Of a stretch of DNA of 64,000 nt, positions 1 through 11,670 are shown piece after piece. The position numbers were made by a program, and so were the translations under genes. The stretch covers positions 3,596,001-3,660,000 of the forward strand of contig JAHEWK010000001.1 of assembly GCA_020740775.1 (NCBI GenBank), in the 5' to 3' direction. The notes beneath the pieces are model-generated. The model was not told the DNA's origin. It worked only from the letters and a program-made list of their open reading frames with translations, and ran no database searches. This DNA is from Ilyonectria destructans (taxonomy: Eukaryota; Ascomycota; Sordariomycetes; Hypocreales; Nectriaceae). Position 1 is the stretch's first letter. Each line of letters begins with the position of its first letter.

Positions 1-525
1 GACTCGGCGACCTGGGTAATATATTCTTCGATAAGATACTTGGTGCCGGCGAAGGAACGGTTGTATAGCTTGGGCACGGTAATGTTGCCAAGGTTTCGAA
101 CTAGGCCCGATCGTAAAAGGTTGACCATCTGTTGGAAGTTTCCATTCTCCCGGGAGGTCGCAAGGGAGTCGAGTCGTTCGGTGATGAGGCGCCAGTCGTA
201 GTACTTGGAAGTCGGGTTGTTGCGCCTGGAGCTAGTCAGTATGGCTTATGGGCGGGATGGCAATAGATACCATACCAAAGATCGAGGCCGAGAAGGTTAT
301 CAAGGTGTAGAGCAGCCTCTTCCCAGTCCTCAAAGGTCTCGGCGTGACGTAGTAGATGCAGCCATAGCTCGACAGGGCTCTTGCGCCTGTACCAGCTGCG
401 CAGCTTCTGTAGCGACATGGTTAGACGATGGTCATGGAACATCCCACGCAAGGGGATTGATTTACCCTCTGCCAGAAACTGGCCACGTCGACGACGACAC
501 CCCAGACAGCCACAGCTACCCCCAT
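1..525 (-). CDS. Patatin-like triacylglycerol lipase (Tgl3/4/5 type), N-terminal part, cut by window edge
   Basis: Exons on the minus strand are 525-466, 406-276 and 225-1 (continuing beyond the window). Both introns have good signals; the first has GTAAAT, a CTAAC branch site and CTACAG. About 138 residues are visible. They begin with a hydrophobic segment (MGVAVAVWGVVVDVASFW), then an RSWYRRKSPVELWLHLLRHA stretch and a NITVPKLYNRSFAGTK stretch. These are typical of the DUF3336 region that precedes the patatin domain in fungal lipid-droplet triacylglycerol lipases. The catalytic GXSXG/Asp dyad lies outside the window. The family hydrolyses storage triacylglycerol at lipid droplets. I chose the ATG at 525 because it opens the frame just before the membrane-like segment; a start further upstream through another intron is possible. 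Confidence 0.85.
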
Positions 526-1136
526 GATTGCCGAGGGACAATCACAAGCACCATCGAAGACAGCCGGAGAGAGGGAGTCGGGTTGAGCGTACGAGGGACG
601 CGCGCATCTAGGGCATTGTAGGGAGCGCCGAGCCACATGCAAAGCGGCCAGTGGTCCTCGAAGCCGATAGATCGATAGGTAGCGGGTCAGAGGGAACTTC
701 AAGCCTTCGCGAGAGGGTGTTGGAACGGATGGTGGTGGGCCGTGGAGCTCCCCGCAATAAGCCGTTCAACAAACGTCGCCGCTAAACTCAGGCATGTGAT
801 TGTGAGATCACCGCGAGACTCGGGCCGGCCGTCTCACAGTCCGAGCCACAATACCACCTCGCACGCGCGCGTGATAATAACCAACTGGAATGCTCTGCGA
901 TAAGTAACACGTAGGTCTTGTGCTTTCTATTTACGTGGCTGCAGAGGCGCGCAATTGGTCGCAAGGGGGTCGAGAGCATGGTCAAAGTTAGCATCGCTGT
1001 TTCTATTTTCTTCATTCTGATATCAACGCCGCCGCAACGTTCGGATGGATCGACCTCAGGATTGCCGATTAATATCGTACATTGTAAACTCAGCCTCTTC
1101 TTCACTTCATCTCAAGACGTACTTGCGATAGCCGAT
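526..1136. other. Intergenic: lipase promoter / LEO1 3' flank
   Basis: This 611-bp stretch holds the lipase 5' region and the downstream flank of LEO1. Small open frames here (for example 788-1105 minus) look random in composition and match nothing I recognise. Confidence 0.5.
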
Positions 1137-2415
1137 CTAGTCCTCGTCGTCCTCGACAACGTGACGCCGCCTGCCTCTTCCAGACGCCTCCATGGGCTCG
1201 GCATCAGAGCCCTCGGCATCTTCATCCTCGTCACGGTCCCTGGTCCGTCGCTTCTTTGAACGCGGCTTTTCGCGTTCGTCGTACAGTTCTTCCTCCTCCT
1301 CATCACCACTCTCCAACTCATCTTCATCGCTACCGACAACGAAGTCATCTTCCAGGTCGTACTCATCCTGTCGGCGCACACCCTGAGGCAGGTCGTCATC
1401 GGAATCGTATTCGGGACCCCGGCGCTTGGGCTTAGCTGATCCCGGCGCACCGCGCTTCCGCGAAGAGCCCATGCCCCGTCGGCCACCTTCGAGGTCTCCA
1501 ATAGAAAGGCCTCCACCCCTAGACCTGCCATATCCGCCGTCCATCTTCGCGGTGGCATTGTCACGGCGTCGCTGGGCCTTTATCCTCTCTTTCTCCGCCA
1601 TCTCAGCCTGCTTCTTCTGAAGCTCAGGGTCTCGAGTGGTTCGAATAAACATGTCGCCTCCGGAGGAAGTCTTGCTCGCGAGTGCCATCCTCTCGGCGAG
1701 GACCGATAGCGCATCATCGCCGACAGCCTTGTTGGGGCGCACGTTGTACTGCTCGGTGATGTGCCCAACTGTCATGAGGAGGTTGCTGCTCAATTCGGCA
1801 GCGGCAGCATAGTAGTGTCCATCGTGAAGCTCGTTGTATGGCTTGTCGGCATCGGGGGCAAGCCCCTTCTTATTAATCTCGTAGTGTTCGCCACCAACTG
1901 AAATCGTGACCGATCCGTCGCTCCAGCGGAAGATGTTGGTGTTGCTCTTGAGCTCGCCAGTGCTGTGATCTCTGCGCACTCTCGCGACGTGTTTGGGGTT
2001 TTGGGACTTGGCGTTGACCACGTCGAACTCGGTCGGTTGGAAGGTCTCGGGGTCGTATTCCTCAGGAAGGATTTTGATGAACTTGGGGACCCGCAGGACT
2101 CGCAGCTAGATGGTTTGGTGAGCACACGAAGTGGGATGAGGATGTCGCGACACCTACAGCACCATCCTTGGGCTTGGGGATTCGATGTCGGTATGTCTGA
2201 ACCGCCATGACCACTCTGTCCTTAGTTTCATGCTGTGGCTGTTCATCTTCATAGTTGCGATACCGAGCGTATGTGTCTCCTTCTGGGTCAGAAGCGAGGT
2301 CATCGTCATCGAGGACGCGTTCCTTCGTGGACGCAACCTCGTCATCGCCCTCGTCGCCGAAGAGGTCATCGCCTCCCTCGTCGAGAGGGTCAATTGGGTC
2401 TTCCGAGTCAGACAT
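1137..2415 (-). CDS. LEO1: Leo1, subunit of the RNA polymerase II Paf1 complex
   Basis: Exons are 2415-2158 and 2105-1137, giving 408 residues; the intron (2106-2157) has GTAGGT...CTAG. The protein opens with an acidic stretch (MSDSEDPIDPLDEGGDDLFG), as Leo1 proteins do. It then carries the conserved core with VPKFIKILPEEYDP, NIFRWSDGSVTISVGGEHYE and LLMTVGHITEQYNVRP. The tail is highly charged, alternating RRKR-type basic patches with Asp/Glu/Ser runs. Leo1 acts with Paf1 in transcription elongation and histone modification in the nucleus. It is divergent from MOB1 with 671 bp between the two starts. Identification rests on the core motif order; the low-complexity tail is not diagnostic. Confidence 0.93.
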
Positions 2416-3086
2416 GGCGCAGGAGAAGAAGCTTTGTGGCTAAGGGTGGATGCGATGGTGGGAGTAGAAGCAAAAGTGAGGTCAAGTTGACGAGCCGATG
2501 AAAGGCATGCGGTCGCGAGCCCTTGAACTCTGAGGGCGCCAGCTACATTCGCGACGGACCTTTTCCAGGGCGGCTCGAGCCTGAGGCTGAATTCGCACCA
2601 GCCACTCTCGGGAAAGAAAGGCAGGCCACTAGCCACATCAAGCGTCTCCAGTCACAAGCAACGCCACAGCAAACAAGGAAGGGGTCATGGCAGAGTGGCG
2701 GTCGAAGCTCGCTTAGGCTACCGAGAATAGCTTAGTGTGCCTCAGGTGCCTCGAAACCCGCGTCAAGTTTAGGGGACTAGCGAGGGAAGGACCAACTGGG
2801 GCATCTGGCACTTGGGCAGTTAAGGAGCTCCATCTCCATCAGCGACCGACCTCTTGACCTCCAAAACCCCTTTTCTTGAGAGCTGCGACCGCGATAGCTC
2901 CCTCACGCCCGCTCACTGTAGCCTTGACCCGAAGCACGGCGATACCTGCGAGTCCATTTACCGTCTGGTCCTTGGGCAACACCACCAGTCATTCCACCAC
3001 TTCTCGTCCCGCGCCTGCCGTCACGCAAAGCCCCTTCTTCTTCACCCCTCGCGACCTGTGCTTCCCACCCCGCCTTTCTGCCGACC
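2416..3086. promoter_or_regulatory. Divergent promoter region LEO1 / MOB1
   Basis: This 671-bp region separates the LEO1 and MOB1 start codons. The part next to MOB1 is C/T-rich, as is common in fungal promoters. No specific factor site is convincing. Confidence 0.5.
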
Positions 3087-5096
3087 ATGTCGAACCTCTT
3101 CTCCGGCATGTAAGTTGCCTCTTGATTTTTTTAAATTCATTACTCTCCACGGCTCTCGAATGTCAACTCTGGTCCCCAGACCATCAGACCAACCTCGGTG
3201 AATGGTCATGATATCCCGCTTGGTGTGGTGGTTGAGGCCGTGGTTCATGATACATGACACCGCCCCAGTGGCCAGCCAGTGGCGAGTGCTACTCACAATC
3301 CGCTACCCCAAGCTACCCCGGTAGCCCTCGTGCAGGCGCAAGTGCAAGTGCAACATCAACCCACCATGGTCACGATGCATTCGATCTTTAAATCCACCAG
3401 AGCCGATTCACATATACCTAGCTTGGCGGCTTCCAGTTCCCTGTTAGTTTGGTAACGACAACTGCTTCCATTGGGTCCGGCAGCCCAGGGACGGTCTGGC
3501 AGCATGTGCATCTGGCTCTCTCGCGATATCCAAGACATGCTCTCTAAGCACAACTGGTCACGAGATACCCCTTTTCCCGTCTCAATCTCGCCATTGCAAA
3601 GACTTGCCAAGATACATGTCGACCCAACCCCGACCAACAAGAGGATTTACCTTTGCTTCCCCATGTCCGTTTATCATACGATACCATCCACCATCACTTT
3701 AATTCCAACCATTCCCTTGCACGACTATTGCAGGGCGGAGACTTAGCTCCCCGAGACGCACATCGTTATAGCTGTCAATGATAGCTAGTTTCGAAATGTT
3801 TCAATAAACAGCATTTGTCTCAGCATAGTGTGCTGCCACCTCGACGAGGGTTTAGGGGACTTTGGGGAGCCACCTGGGACCTTGTTCTCTGACCAACCGA
3901 ACGCGGCGTCTTCTTCTCACATTCATGGCCCGTTGCTGACGAGATAATCTATTTAGCAACGCCCGGTTTCGAGGCGGGTCAGCCAAACCTGCTGGTCCGC
4001 AAAAGAGTCCTACCTCATCCACTGCTAGCCAGCCTCCTCCCCCACTTGAACACGTTTCTCAAGGGAGTCAGTCGTCGTCTTCCAGCCTGGCCCCTAGAGT
4101 TCCCCCCTTGCCCAACTCGCCTTCATTCGCTCAGACTATTGGCATGGATGATTGTAACGGCGTCATGGCTCCCGGGGACGACCTCATCGCCGCCTACCAT
4201 TTGCCTCGACCCCTCCCTCTCTGGCTTAACTCTCAATATGCCAAGCACATTGTCAAGGGCAACTTCATGACCCTCAGTGCGCGACCCAAGACTGTTGAGC
4301 AGGGCGAGTGGATTGCACACCAAGGTAAGATGCTCCCTTCATATTTTTCTTGTCCATTGAGCATCTTCTAACGGTAGTAGTTGTTGAGCACTACCGAAAC
4401 CTCTGGAACTTTGTTCGGGTCCTACATGAAAAAGAGGAGGATGGCATGTCCATCTGCAACTCCACCTCTTGTCCACGCATGTCAGCTGGAGTGTTAGTAT
4501 CCTCCCTTCCTAACTTCAAAAAAACACATGCTTACTCACAGATTGCTAGGAACCACTCCTTCACTTGGCTAAACAGCCGACGAGAGCCTGTCGAGCTCCC
4601 CGCATACGAGTACATGACCCTCATGCAACGATGGATCTCTGGAAAGATTGATGACAACAACATCTTCCCCACCGATCCCTCTGGAATCTCTTACTCCCAC
4701 AATCCTGCCATCACCACCACCCCTCTCTCGCAATTGACCAACCTTGGCGAGCCCGAATGGATTGGCAAACGATCTGGATTCCCTGACAAGTTTGTTGAAA
4801 TTTGCCAGATGATCTTCCGACAAATGTTCCGCGTCTATGCTCACCTCTACTGGGCTCACTTTACGGAGCCCTTCTACCATCTTAACTTGGAGAAGCAACT
4901 CAACAGCTGCTTCTCCCACTTCGTCCTGACAGCCACAGCGCTGGATATGCTGAAGCCCTCCGAACTGGAGCCCATGCAGCCTCTGATTGACCTCTGGGCT
5001 GCCAACGGAACCTTCCCGCCCGAGTCTAAGGCGCACGAGTACGCCAATGTCCGCGCGGGCGAACGCCTTCTGCAGCTTGGCGGCGTCCCTCAATAA
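3087..5096 (+). CDS. MOB1: Mob1-type kinase activator
   Basis: Exons are 3087-3109, 3957-4324, 4381-4492 and 4550-5096, giving 349 residues. The protein has a low-complexity Ser/Pro N-terminus and then the Mob1/phocein domain from about residue 75. The zinc ligands fit the family: C156-x4-C161 (CNSTSC) and H266-x4-H271 (HLYWAH). Mob1 binds and activates NDR/LATS-class kinases (Dbf2, Cbk1, Sid2) in mitotic exit, septation and polarity. The first intron is 847 nt, very large for this genome. The tiny first exon (MSNLFSG plus a split codon) is the least certain part. The third intron uses GTTAGT and joins SAG to NHSFTWLN, restoring the conserved reading. Confidence 0.9.
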
Positions 5097-5486
5097 GCGC
5101 ATGCTGCTTGAAGGCAAGGGCGCACAAGGATAGGTTTTGAGACATGTGGAAACGGGAAAACAGGGAACACCCGCCCCACGGGCCAAATAGAAAGTGTACA
5201 AGTGCGAAAACCATGTATTGAGTCTGGGGATGAGAAGCATGTGGTATGGCGCAGAAACAAGGACCTGCAGAATGGAGTTTCGGATCCCCTCTAAAGCATA
5301 GAGCCGGTTGCAAATGTCAGAGTCAGAGGAGGAACATCAGTTGGCGTCTGCGATCTTGAATCGACGCGACGGCACAGAAGCATATTCTTCCGATACCGAA
5401 TTGATTTCGAACTATTGGAAAGATACCCGCAAAGACCAATGTCGCAAAAGCTCCCTCATGCGCCCAAAACCAATTCTTGCACGTTC
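5097..5486. other. Convergent 3' flanks of MOB1 and the DUF3237 gene
   Basis: A 390-bp gap between two converging genes. It should hold both 3' UTRs. I see no coding potential in it. Confidence 0.5.
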
Positions 5487-6226
5487 TCACCCCGCCACTT
5501 GTTCCCCTCCGCAGGGTGCGCCGACTTCGCTAATCTTGTACTCAACCACGATGGGCTCATTCTCCTGAACGATGAATCTTCCGGAGCCTACGTACAACTT
5601 GTCTTCTAGGAGCTTGAGACCAGGACTATCAGTCTCAAACCTAACCTGCACAACTGGAACTTGAGTCAGCCAGCCATCCTCATCCCGGAGATTGAGGCAA
5701 GTCCAGAAGCACAAAACAAGGAGAAAATAGGCGGTATAAGACTGCAAGGAGAGCCACCATAAGGTCCACTCACAGGCATTGCCAAAGCCCGTCGTCGTGG
5801 CGTTGACGTCACCGCGGATGATCTTGCCCTCGTCGCCCGTCATTCCGACGACGCCGTTGTAGTTGAAGCGCAGCAGGGCACCCGTGGCGTCGCGGGCGAC
5901 GCTCGTCACATCCAGGCGGACTATCTGGCCGTCTGGATCCCGCCGCAGGAAGTCGCTCCCGTGGACGAAGGTGGCGCGCAGTGTGGGCCGGTAGTCGGGC
6001 TCCGAGATGAGTGTTCCGGCGCTTGGGAGAAAGGGGATATTGAGGAGGTCGGCGGTAATGGGGAGCGGTGTATCGATGTAGATCTGGCAAAACGTCAGCG
6101 GAGTAGATGCCCTCGGCCGTATCAATATGGCATATATCGAATGGCAGAGATGAAGAGACGGAGAAAGTGTGTACGCACTCGCGCGGTGAAGGCCGGTATC
6201 AGGATGGGGAAGTTGGTAAACTTCAT
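5487..6226 (-). CDS. DUF3237 family protein
   Basis: Exons are 6226-6179, 6083-5774 and 5659-5487, giving 176 residues. The donors GTGCGT and GTGAGT and the acceptors GCCAG and TCAAG keep frame. Visible family features are a GSDFLRRDPDGQIVRLDV stretch, FNYNGVVGMTGDEGKIIRG in the middle and LYVGSGRFIV near the C-terminus; the last is a typical DUF3237 ending. The family folds as a small beta-barrel; no reaction is established to my knowledge, so I assign no function. There is no clear signal peptide, although the first residues (MKFTNFPILIPAFTAR) are mildly hydrophobic. The last exon's acceptor was chosen because it restores the conserved block. Confidence 0.82.
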
Positions 6227-9200
6227 AATGGCGAGCGTCTTGACCAATGTCCAGACTCATCTCCTCTGCACGAACGAAGGAAGCTCTTTTCTGGATATCT
6301 TGTATTGCACCTCTTGTTCGCCCTCAATTTGCATTTCCCTTTTGCCCTTCTCTTCCTTTCCCTCCCGTCCAAGGCTCATTATATTTGCGGTCTCGTGCCC
6401 GTCGCGAAACGGGACGGGGCAGCGCGACGGGTTGACCCAAGCGAGCGGCCGGTTTGGTTCATGGCACACATGCGGCACTGGCAGTGTATCTACCGAGTGC
6501 TGTGTTGTCACGGCGAGCCATTGGCCTTGTGTTACTGGGGGACGGATGGGGGGAGAGGGGATCTACGAAAACGGAGTTGGCCTTGGGTACAAAGGAGGCG
6601 GCCATCCCATGAGAGGAACGGCGATATCTGGTAACCAGATGAACGGGAACCAGGAGACAGAGAAGGTGAGGTGAGGACAAAATCTAGTGTTGGTATCAAG
6701 ACGGCGTCACAATCGGTGGACGTGAGCACCGAAGCGACGAGTGTCGAATCGCATCTCGTCCTGCTCGTCCTAGTCTGTAGTGACAGTCACCGAGTCCACG
6801 AGCACGCCGATCCCGACGACTGAACCAGACGCCACTGAAGACGCACCCCTATGCGGCCGCCAGGAACAAGGCAGCACGATGCAAGGGCAAAACAAAGCAC
6901 AACCCACTGCTCACGATTCACCGTCACCAGCCAGGAGATGTATTGCACCAGGCTGCTGTGCTTGACCGACAGTTGCCAACCCCTTGGAGCAGTTTTTAGC
7001 TTAGAATTGGGCTCCGTCCTCCATGCACTGCCTACCTATCGCGAGGCATTTGGATGTAAAAAATAGTGTGTGTTGCGATACTCCGTTTGGTGTGTCCATA
7101 CAGAGGCACGATTATACCGGGCCGGTCGTGGCGGTATATCACCGCTTCTATTAGGCGCGAGCACCGCCATTCATAGACAGCTGAAACACATGGATCTCAG
7201 GCCACACCTCGGTCCGAGTGTTGCCATCTTGTGAGGCGGTCATGGCAGTGTGCCAGTGTGGTGTTAAGCCGCACCAGGGAAACAAGCTCATGACGAGGCT
7301 TTGCTGCTTCGGCCCAGCCCCCAACCGCCATCTGCCCGGGTCTCCCGGTTTATTCCCCCACAATCACGGCCTCACACCGTGAAACATGGAGTCAGAATCC
7401 TCTGAAGCTCCAAATAGCAGAACCCCGCCTCAGTGAGCCGTGAGGGTGGCTGAACCTCGGGGCGTCGTCCAACTCTCTGCGTTCACGTTGTCGGGGATAT
7501 CCCCGTCTGATCGACTCCAGACTTCGGAAACCCAGCCATCAGCCCCAAAGCCACATGTTTCAGAACCATGTCCCGCTATGAGATCCAGTGGCTACGAAGC
7601 CGCTCTCCAGTCAACCATAGCCCCGGGTCTCCAGATGTGGCAAAGCGCAAGGTGCCCAACGTGCTTCACCGCCAGACTTGATATGGACTACAATCAACAT
7701 GTTTCTGTAGCTAAGAGCCAAGCAAGGCACTGCTCGTTCCAAGAATGGAACTCTTAGGCAATGGTCGACGTGTTGCCCTCGTATCGCGTTTCTATTTCCT
7801 GTGCAACAATTCTTGGATGGGCCCTGGCTTCTGCAGGTGTAACTCGATCTGGAGGATCATGCGGATGACACGATGGATGGCTGCTTTACGAACGAACATT
7901 AGGCTGCATGTTTGCCGAATGCACGATTCCGTACCCAACAAGCAAGGTTTCGGATCTTGAGGACCTTACTGGAAAGTTCTGTTGCATCAACGCCGTGGCT
8001 TGTATGAAGACCCGCATCGTGCCGTCTAGATTGGATTCCGAGTTCGCAACAGACACTCCATTCGGTGTGTCTGATATCGCACTTGCAAAACACCGCTTCG
8101 TCATTGCTTCGCCCAACTGGGCCTACGAAGTTATGCAGCAGAACTCTGTGTCTTGGAAAGTTCTTGAGAGCGTCACTTGCAGATCTCGGCTGCAACGTAA
8201 GACGTCAAACTTTTGACACCCGTTCGGTTGACACTGACGTATTCCATGGAACAGGAATCCATGTGCGGGATAGTGCACCGCCCTGGCCATCTTGCAGCCC
8301 CTGCGACGGGTTTGAACACGGAAACCTGGTGGAATTCAAGTTTTTGCTGCGTTGGCCCAAGTTTCAAATGCACCAGCGAAGAAATGGTGGGGGCTCTCAT
8401 TCCAAGAGCATGTGCAACAACAAAAATAGAGCTTCTTTTCGATTCTCCAGCCTTTCCATTCACAGCCTCGTGAACTTGCATGACACAGACCAAGGTTGGC
8501 TGATATCCCGACTCGTGATTTGCAATCGTAATCTCCAGAGCGGTGGAGCATCATGCTGAAAATTCTTTCACCATTGCGGCGTGGGTGTTGAGTCAATGTG
8601 GTCAGGGATACCCAGACCGCACATTTGCGGCTGGTATTTTCCTCTTCTTGGCATGGGATAATGGGGATCCTTTTACGCCGAGGTACGCCGTTCTCTCCCG
8701 CAGTGTGCCAAAGACCTTGGATCTTAGGGCGCTCCTGGCTGCGGATGATTCAGGGTGGTCCCATCCACATCAAAGTCGAGCATGGAAGCCCTCAGTTGAA
8801 GTCAGCTTAAGTGCATGGAATTCTTACTAGCAGCTCATAAAGGGCTGGGGTTAGCGGGACGCGTTCCGGGATCAGGGTTCAATCTACCGAGGATCCAGAC
8901 TTCTTTTACTGCTTCAGGCAAGAGTTTCGGACTGCTCGGGACTGCGTCATAGCAAGCATCGACCAGTTTTCGATCGGGATGTTTCGTAGGCAACATATTT
9001 TTGATGCTCACGGGTAGAAGGTTGTAGGCAAACGTCATGGATCCTCAGCCGAGCTGGGTCTGAACAGCAAAAGGAAGGCAGCCGCGAAATCGAGAGCGCC
9101 GCTGGCCCAGCGACGGCCCTGTTCCTTCGTGGGGGTCCAGTGTCTCCGAGATCGCGCGTGGGAGTCATACTGGCGGTATTGCTGCTCACCAATGAAGCAA

Positions 9201-10658
9201 GGTGAGGCAGTTGGGCAACGATCTTGGGCCGAATTCTGTATGCGAACGGTGAGCAACTTGCTCCTAGTGCGGTGACGAGAAGACCACTGAGAACCGGTCA
9301 ACCCCATCTCTCGCCGATGCGGTCGGCCTCAAGGTGTGATGCAGCACCTGCTCGTGCTCTCGTGAGCCACAAGTTGGGTTCCAGAAAGCCTGGGAGGACG
9401 CGCACAGCCCACAGCCAGCCCTGGCAAGAGAAGCATAGCCTAATTTGGCTAAAGATCCTGCGCCAGGAAGGGGAAGCGGAGGGCCTGGCTGCTGGGACGG
9501 GCAGGTTAGGAAGCAAATGGGGATGTCGAGCTGGGCGCGGGCCAAACAGAGGCCAGCCCTTTGGAGCATCATCGCTCGCCTCACCTGAGTGATTGGTCGT
9601 GATTGTAGCTTGGGCCGTTTTGGACGGCGCCGGCCGACGTTGACCCAATTTGTCCCAGCCGGATCGTGATCCGAACGGAGGAGAGGACCACCAGGCATTG
9701 GATGGCAGGTCCAGCATGGATCGAGGCGCACACCGAGCTTGTGTTTGGGCCACGGCCGTGACCATGACGCCGGGGTCCGTCCACGAGGAGAGAGCGGACC
9801 AGCAGGGAAGCTGGATGACTGGACGACTGGGTGCCTGACTTGACAGAAGGGAGGACGCGCACGCGTGACGGGGCCAAGAAGAAACACACCGACAAAACAA
9901 AGACCTCAATAGGAGAGGCACCATGGCCGGCCATTATGCGGCCATGAAGCACAGTGGAGCAGGTGGTTGTCAGGCTGGTGAGCCTAGTGGTTGGGCGTCG
10001 AGGGCGTGTGCGGGAGTGTGCGGAAGTCGCATGTGGTTTTTCCCAGCCACCCACTGAGGCGCATGGGATGGAGAGAAGCATCAATCAGATTGGCGACGCA
10101 GCTCGGGAATCAGACCATGGGTGAATGTCGAGGGCCGATGATGGCGACTGAGCCATGGTTTGGAGGAGGCAATTTGGTTGGGTGTGGTCAGCAAGCTGCA
10201 AGCGCGGAGTAGACCGCGGGTGAGATGCCATCTAAGACGTCCATTCAGAGTCGGCTTAAACAGGCAATTGGCCCTCAGGGTGCTAGAATGCCTGAGGCGC
10301 GCGGCATGAGAAGGACGCTGGAGAGCCTGGAGTTCGTGCGAACCTCGGAGAGTCAGGTAGGGCCAGAGCCAAGGCCAGAGGGTGTGTTGGTACCTTCCTG
10401 ACTGGTACCCGCCTGCAATTGACTGCCCAGACTGGGCTGAATCAGAAGGAGGACGGTACGTACCCATTAGGTTCCATGACCATCTGAGCTGAAGCGCAGC
10501 AGATCCAAATGGCGCGCCCCTCAGATCTGCCGGGAAGTTACAGTACATAGTACATTGGGTTTGTCGCTCATCGGTCTGGAGCTGGGTGCCCCGGTGACGA
10601 CGGCCAGCAAAGGACAGGACAAGAACGCACGCGCGATGTTCAGGGACCCGAAGCGGGA

Positions 10659-10694
10659 GCGAAGCGAAGCGCGGCGCGGCGCGGCGTGGCGCGG
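10659..10694. repeat. GC-rich short tandem repeat
   Basis: Adjacent units of GCGAA(GC) followed by GCGGC/GCGTGGC form a 36-bp imperfect tandem patch inside the long gene-poor stretch. Confidence 0.6.
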
Positions 10695-11147
10695 ACATGG
10701 CATGGCATGAAAGCTGGAGCAGCCCAGGATGGGGCATGAGGCGCATTATCGTCGATGCCTCCGTCGAGGACTGCACCTCGTCGTCGTCGTCGACTGGCCG
10801 CCGTTGCTCACGATCGCTGTTTGAGCGTGCGAGACGTGCCCGCCTTGATGCCATGTACCGCTCCTACCCCACGCCGCGGGGGCTGCTGAGCAATAGGAAG
10901 CCCGCCAGGCGGGTTAGTGGCTCTGGGCTGCTGCAGCCAGTGGACATCGGCCATCGGACTGGCCCAGCGGACGGTTTTAGCACCCGGCGTCAGGCAAGGT
11001 AGCGTCCGTTTTTGGTGCCCAACGTCGCTCCCGTCCTTGGGTTTTGGGTGACGGCCGGGCCGGTCCACCAGCACCCGAACCAAAACCACTGAGACGGATG
11101 TCTCTGAGCCACAGACATGAGTCGTCGAGTCACTCTGCGCCGCTCAT

Positions 11148-11171
11148 CGCTCGTTCGCTCGTTCGCTCGCT
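11148..11171. repeat. Tandem TCGTTCGC octamer repeat
   Basis: About three copies of an 8-bp unit (TCGTTCGC, the last copy degenerate) lie head to tail in the gene-poor stretch. Confidence 0.65.
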
Positions 11172-11620
11172 GGATCCCAGTGGTGTTTACTCACGACGGG
11201 ATTGTACCCGTATCGAGGAACTTGGGTCCCGTATGGAGTAAGTTACTCGACGCGGCGACAGGGCTGCCACGCTGCCGTGGAAAGTTGCTTTGTCGTCGTT
11301 GCTTTTTTTGCACTTCCATCTTTCCCCCTCTTCCCGTTTCGCCGCCCGCGTGTCGGTTCCGGCGATGAACCCCCTCCCCCGTCCCCCCGTCCGGTAAGCC
11401 ATGACACCACTCAGCAGCATCCACTGGCTGAGCGCACCTGTCGGGCGTGGGGTGGTGGCTTCGGTGGGCTGGTTCTGGGCAGCAAGTAGAACAATATCAC
11501 AGGGCGCGTTGACGATGGCCTCATTATTTCAAACACCGCCCAGAGATAGATCATATCAGGATCGTAGAAGAGCAAGGCGGCAAGAGCAGCGGTCAAGTGA
11601 CGCCGAACCACCTCGAGGCT

Positions 11621-11670
11621 CACACGGGCTCACACGGGCTCACTCGGGCTCACACTCGCTCATACGGGCT
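11621..11670. repeat. Decamer minisatellite, five units
   Basis: Five consecutive 10-bp units read CACACGGGCT twice, then CACTCGGGCT, CACACTCGCT and CATACGGGCT. A partial GGCT precedes the array. Units differ by 0-2 substitutions with no indels. Confidence 0.85.

Noticed and set aside
407..465. Reading through GKSIPLRGMFHDHR as coding in the lipase
   Set aside because: The segment has GTAAAT, a CTAAC branch and CTACAG; splicing it out joins the hydrophobic segment to KLRSWYRRKSP in frame from an ATG, whereas read-through lacks an ATG start.
3471..3746. 91-codon frame inside the MOB1 first intron
   Set aside because: It has no ATG-linked conserved sequence and no similarity I recognise; treated as intron.
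9264..9924. Two overlapping 207-208 codon minus-strand frames
   Set aside because: Two frames open at once over the same DNA indicate GC-rich chance openness rather than coding.
10081..10854. 257-codon minus-strand open frame in the gene-poor stretch
   Set aside because: Composition is Arg/Ser/Leu-rich without motifs, no splice context and no resemblance to a family I know; it overlaps GC-rich repeats.
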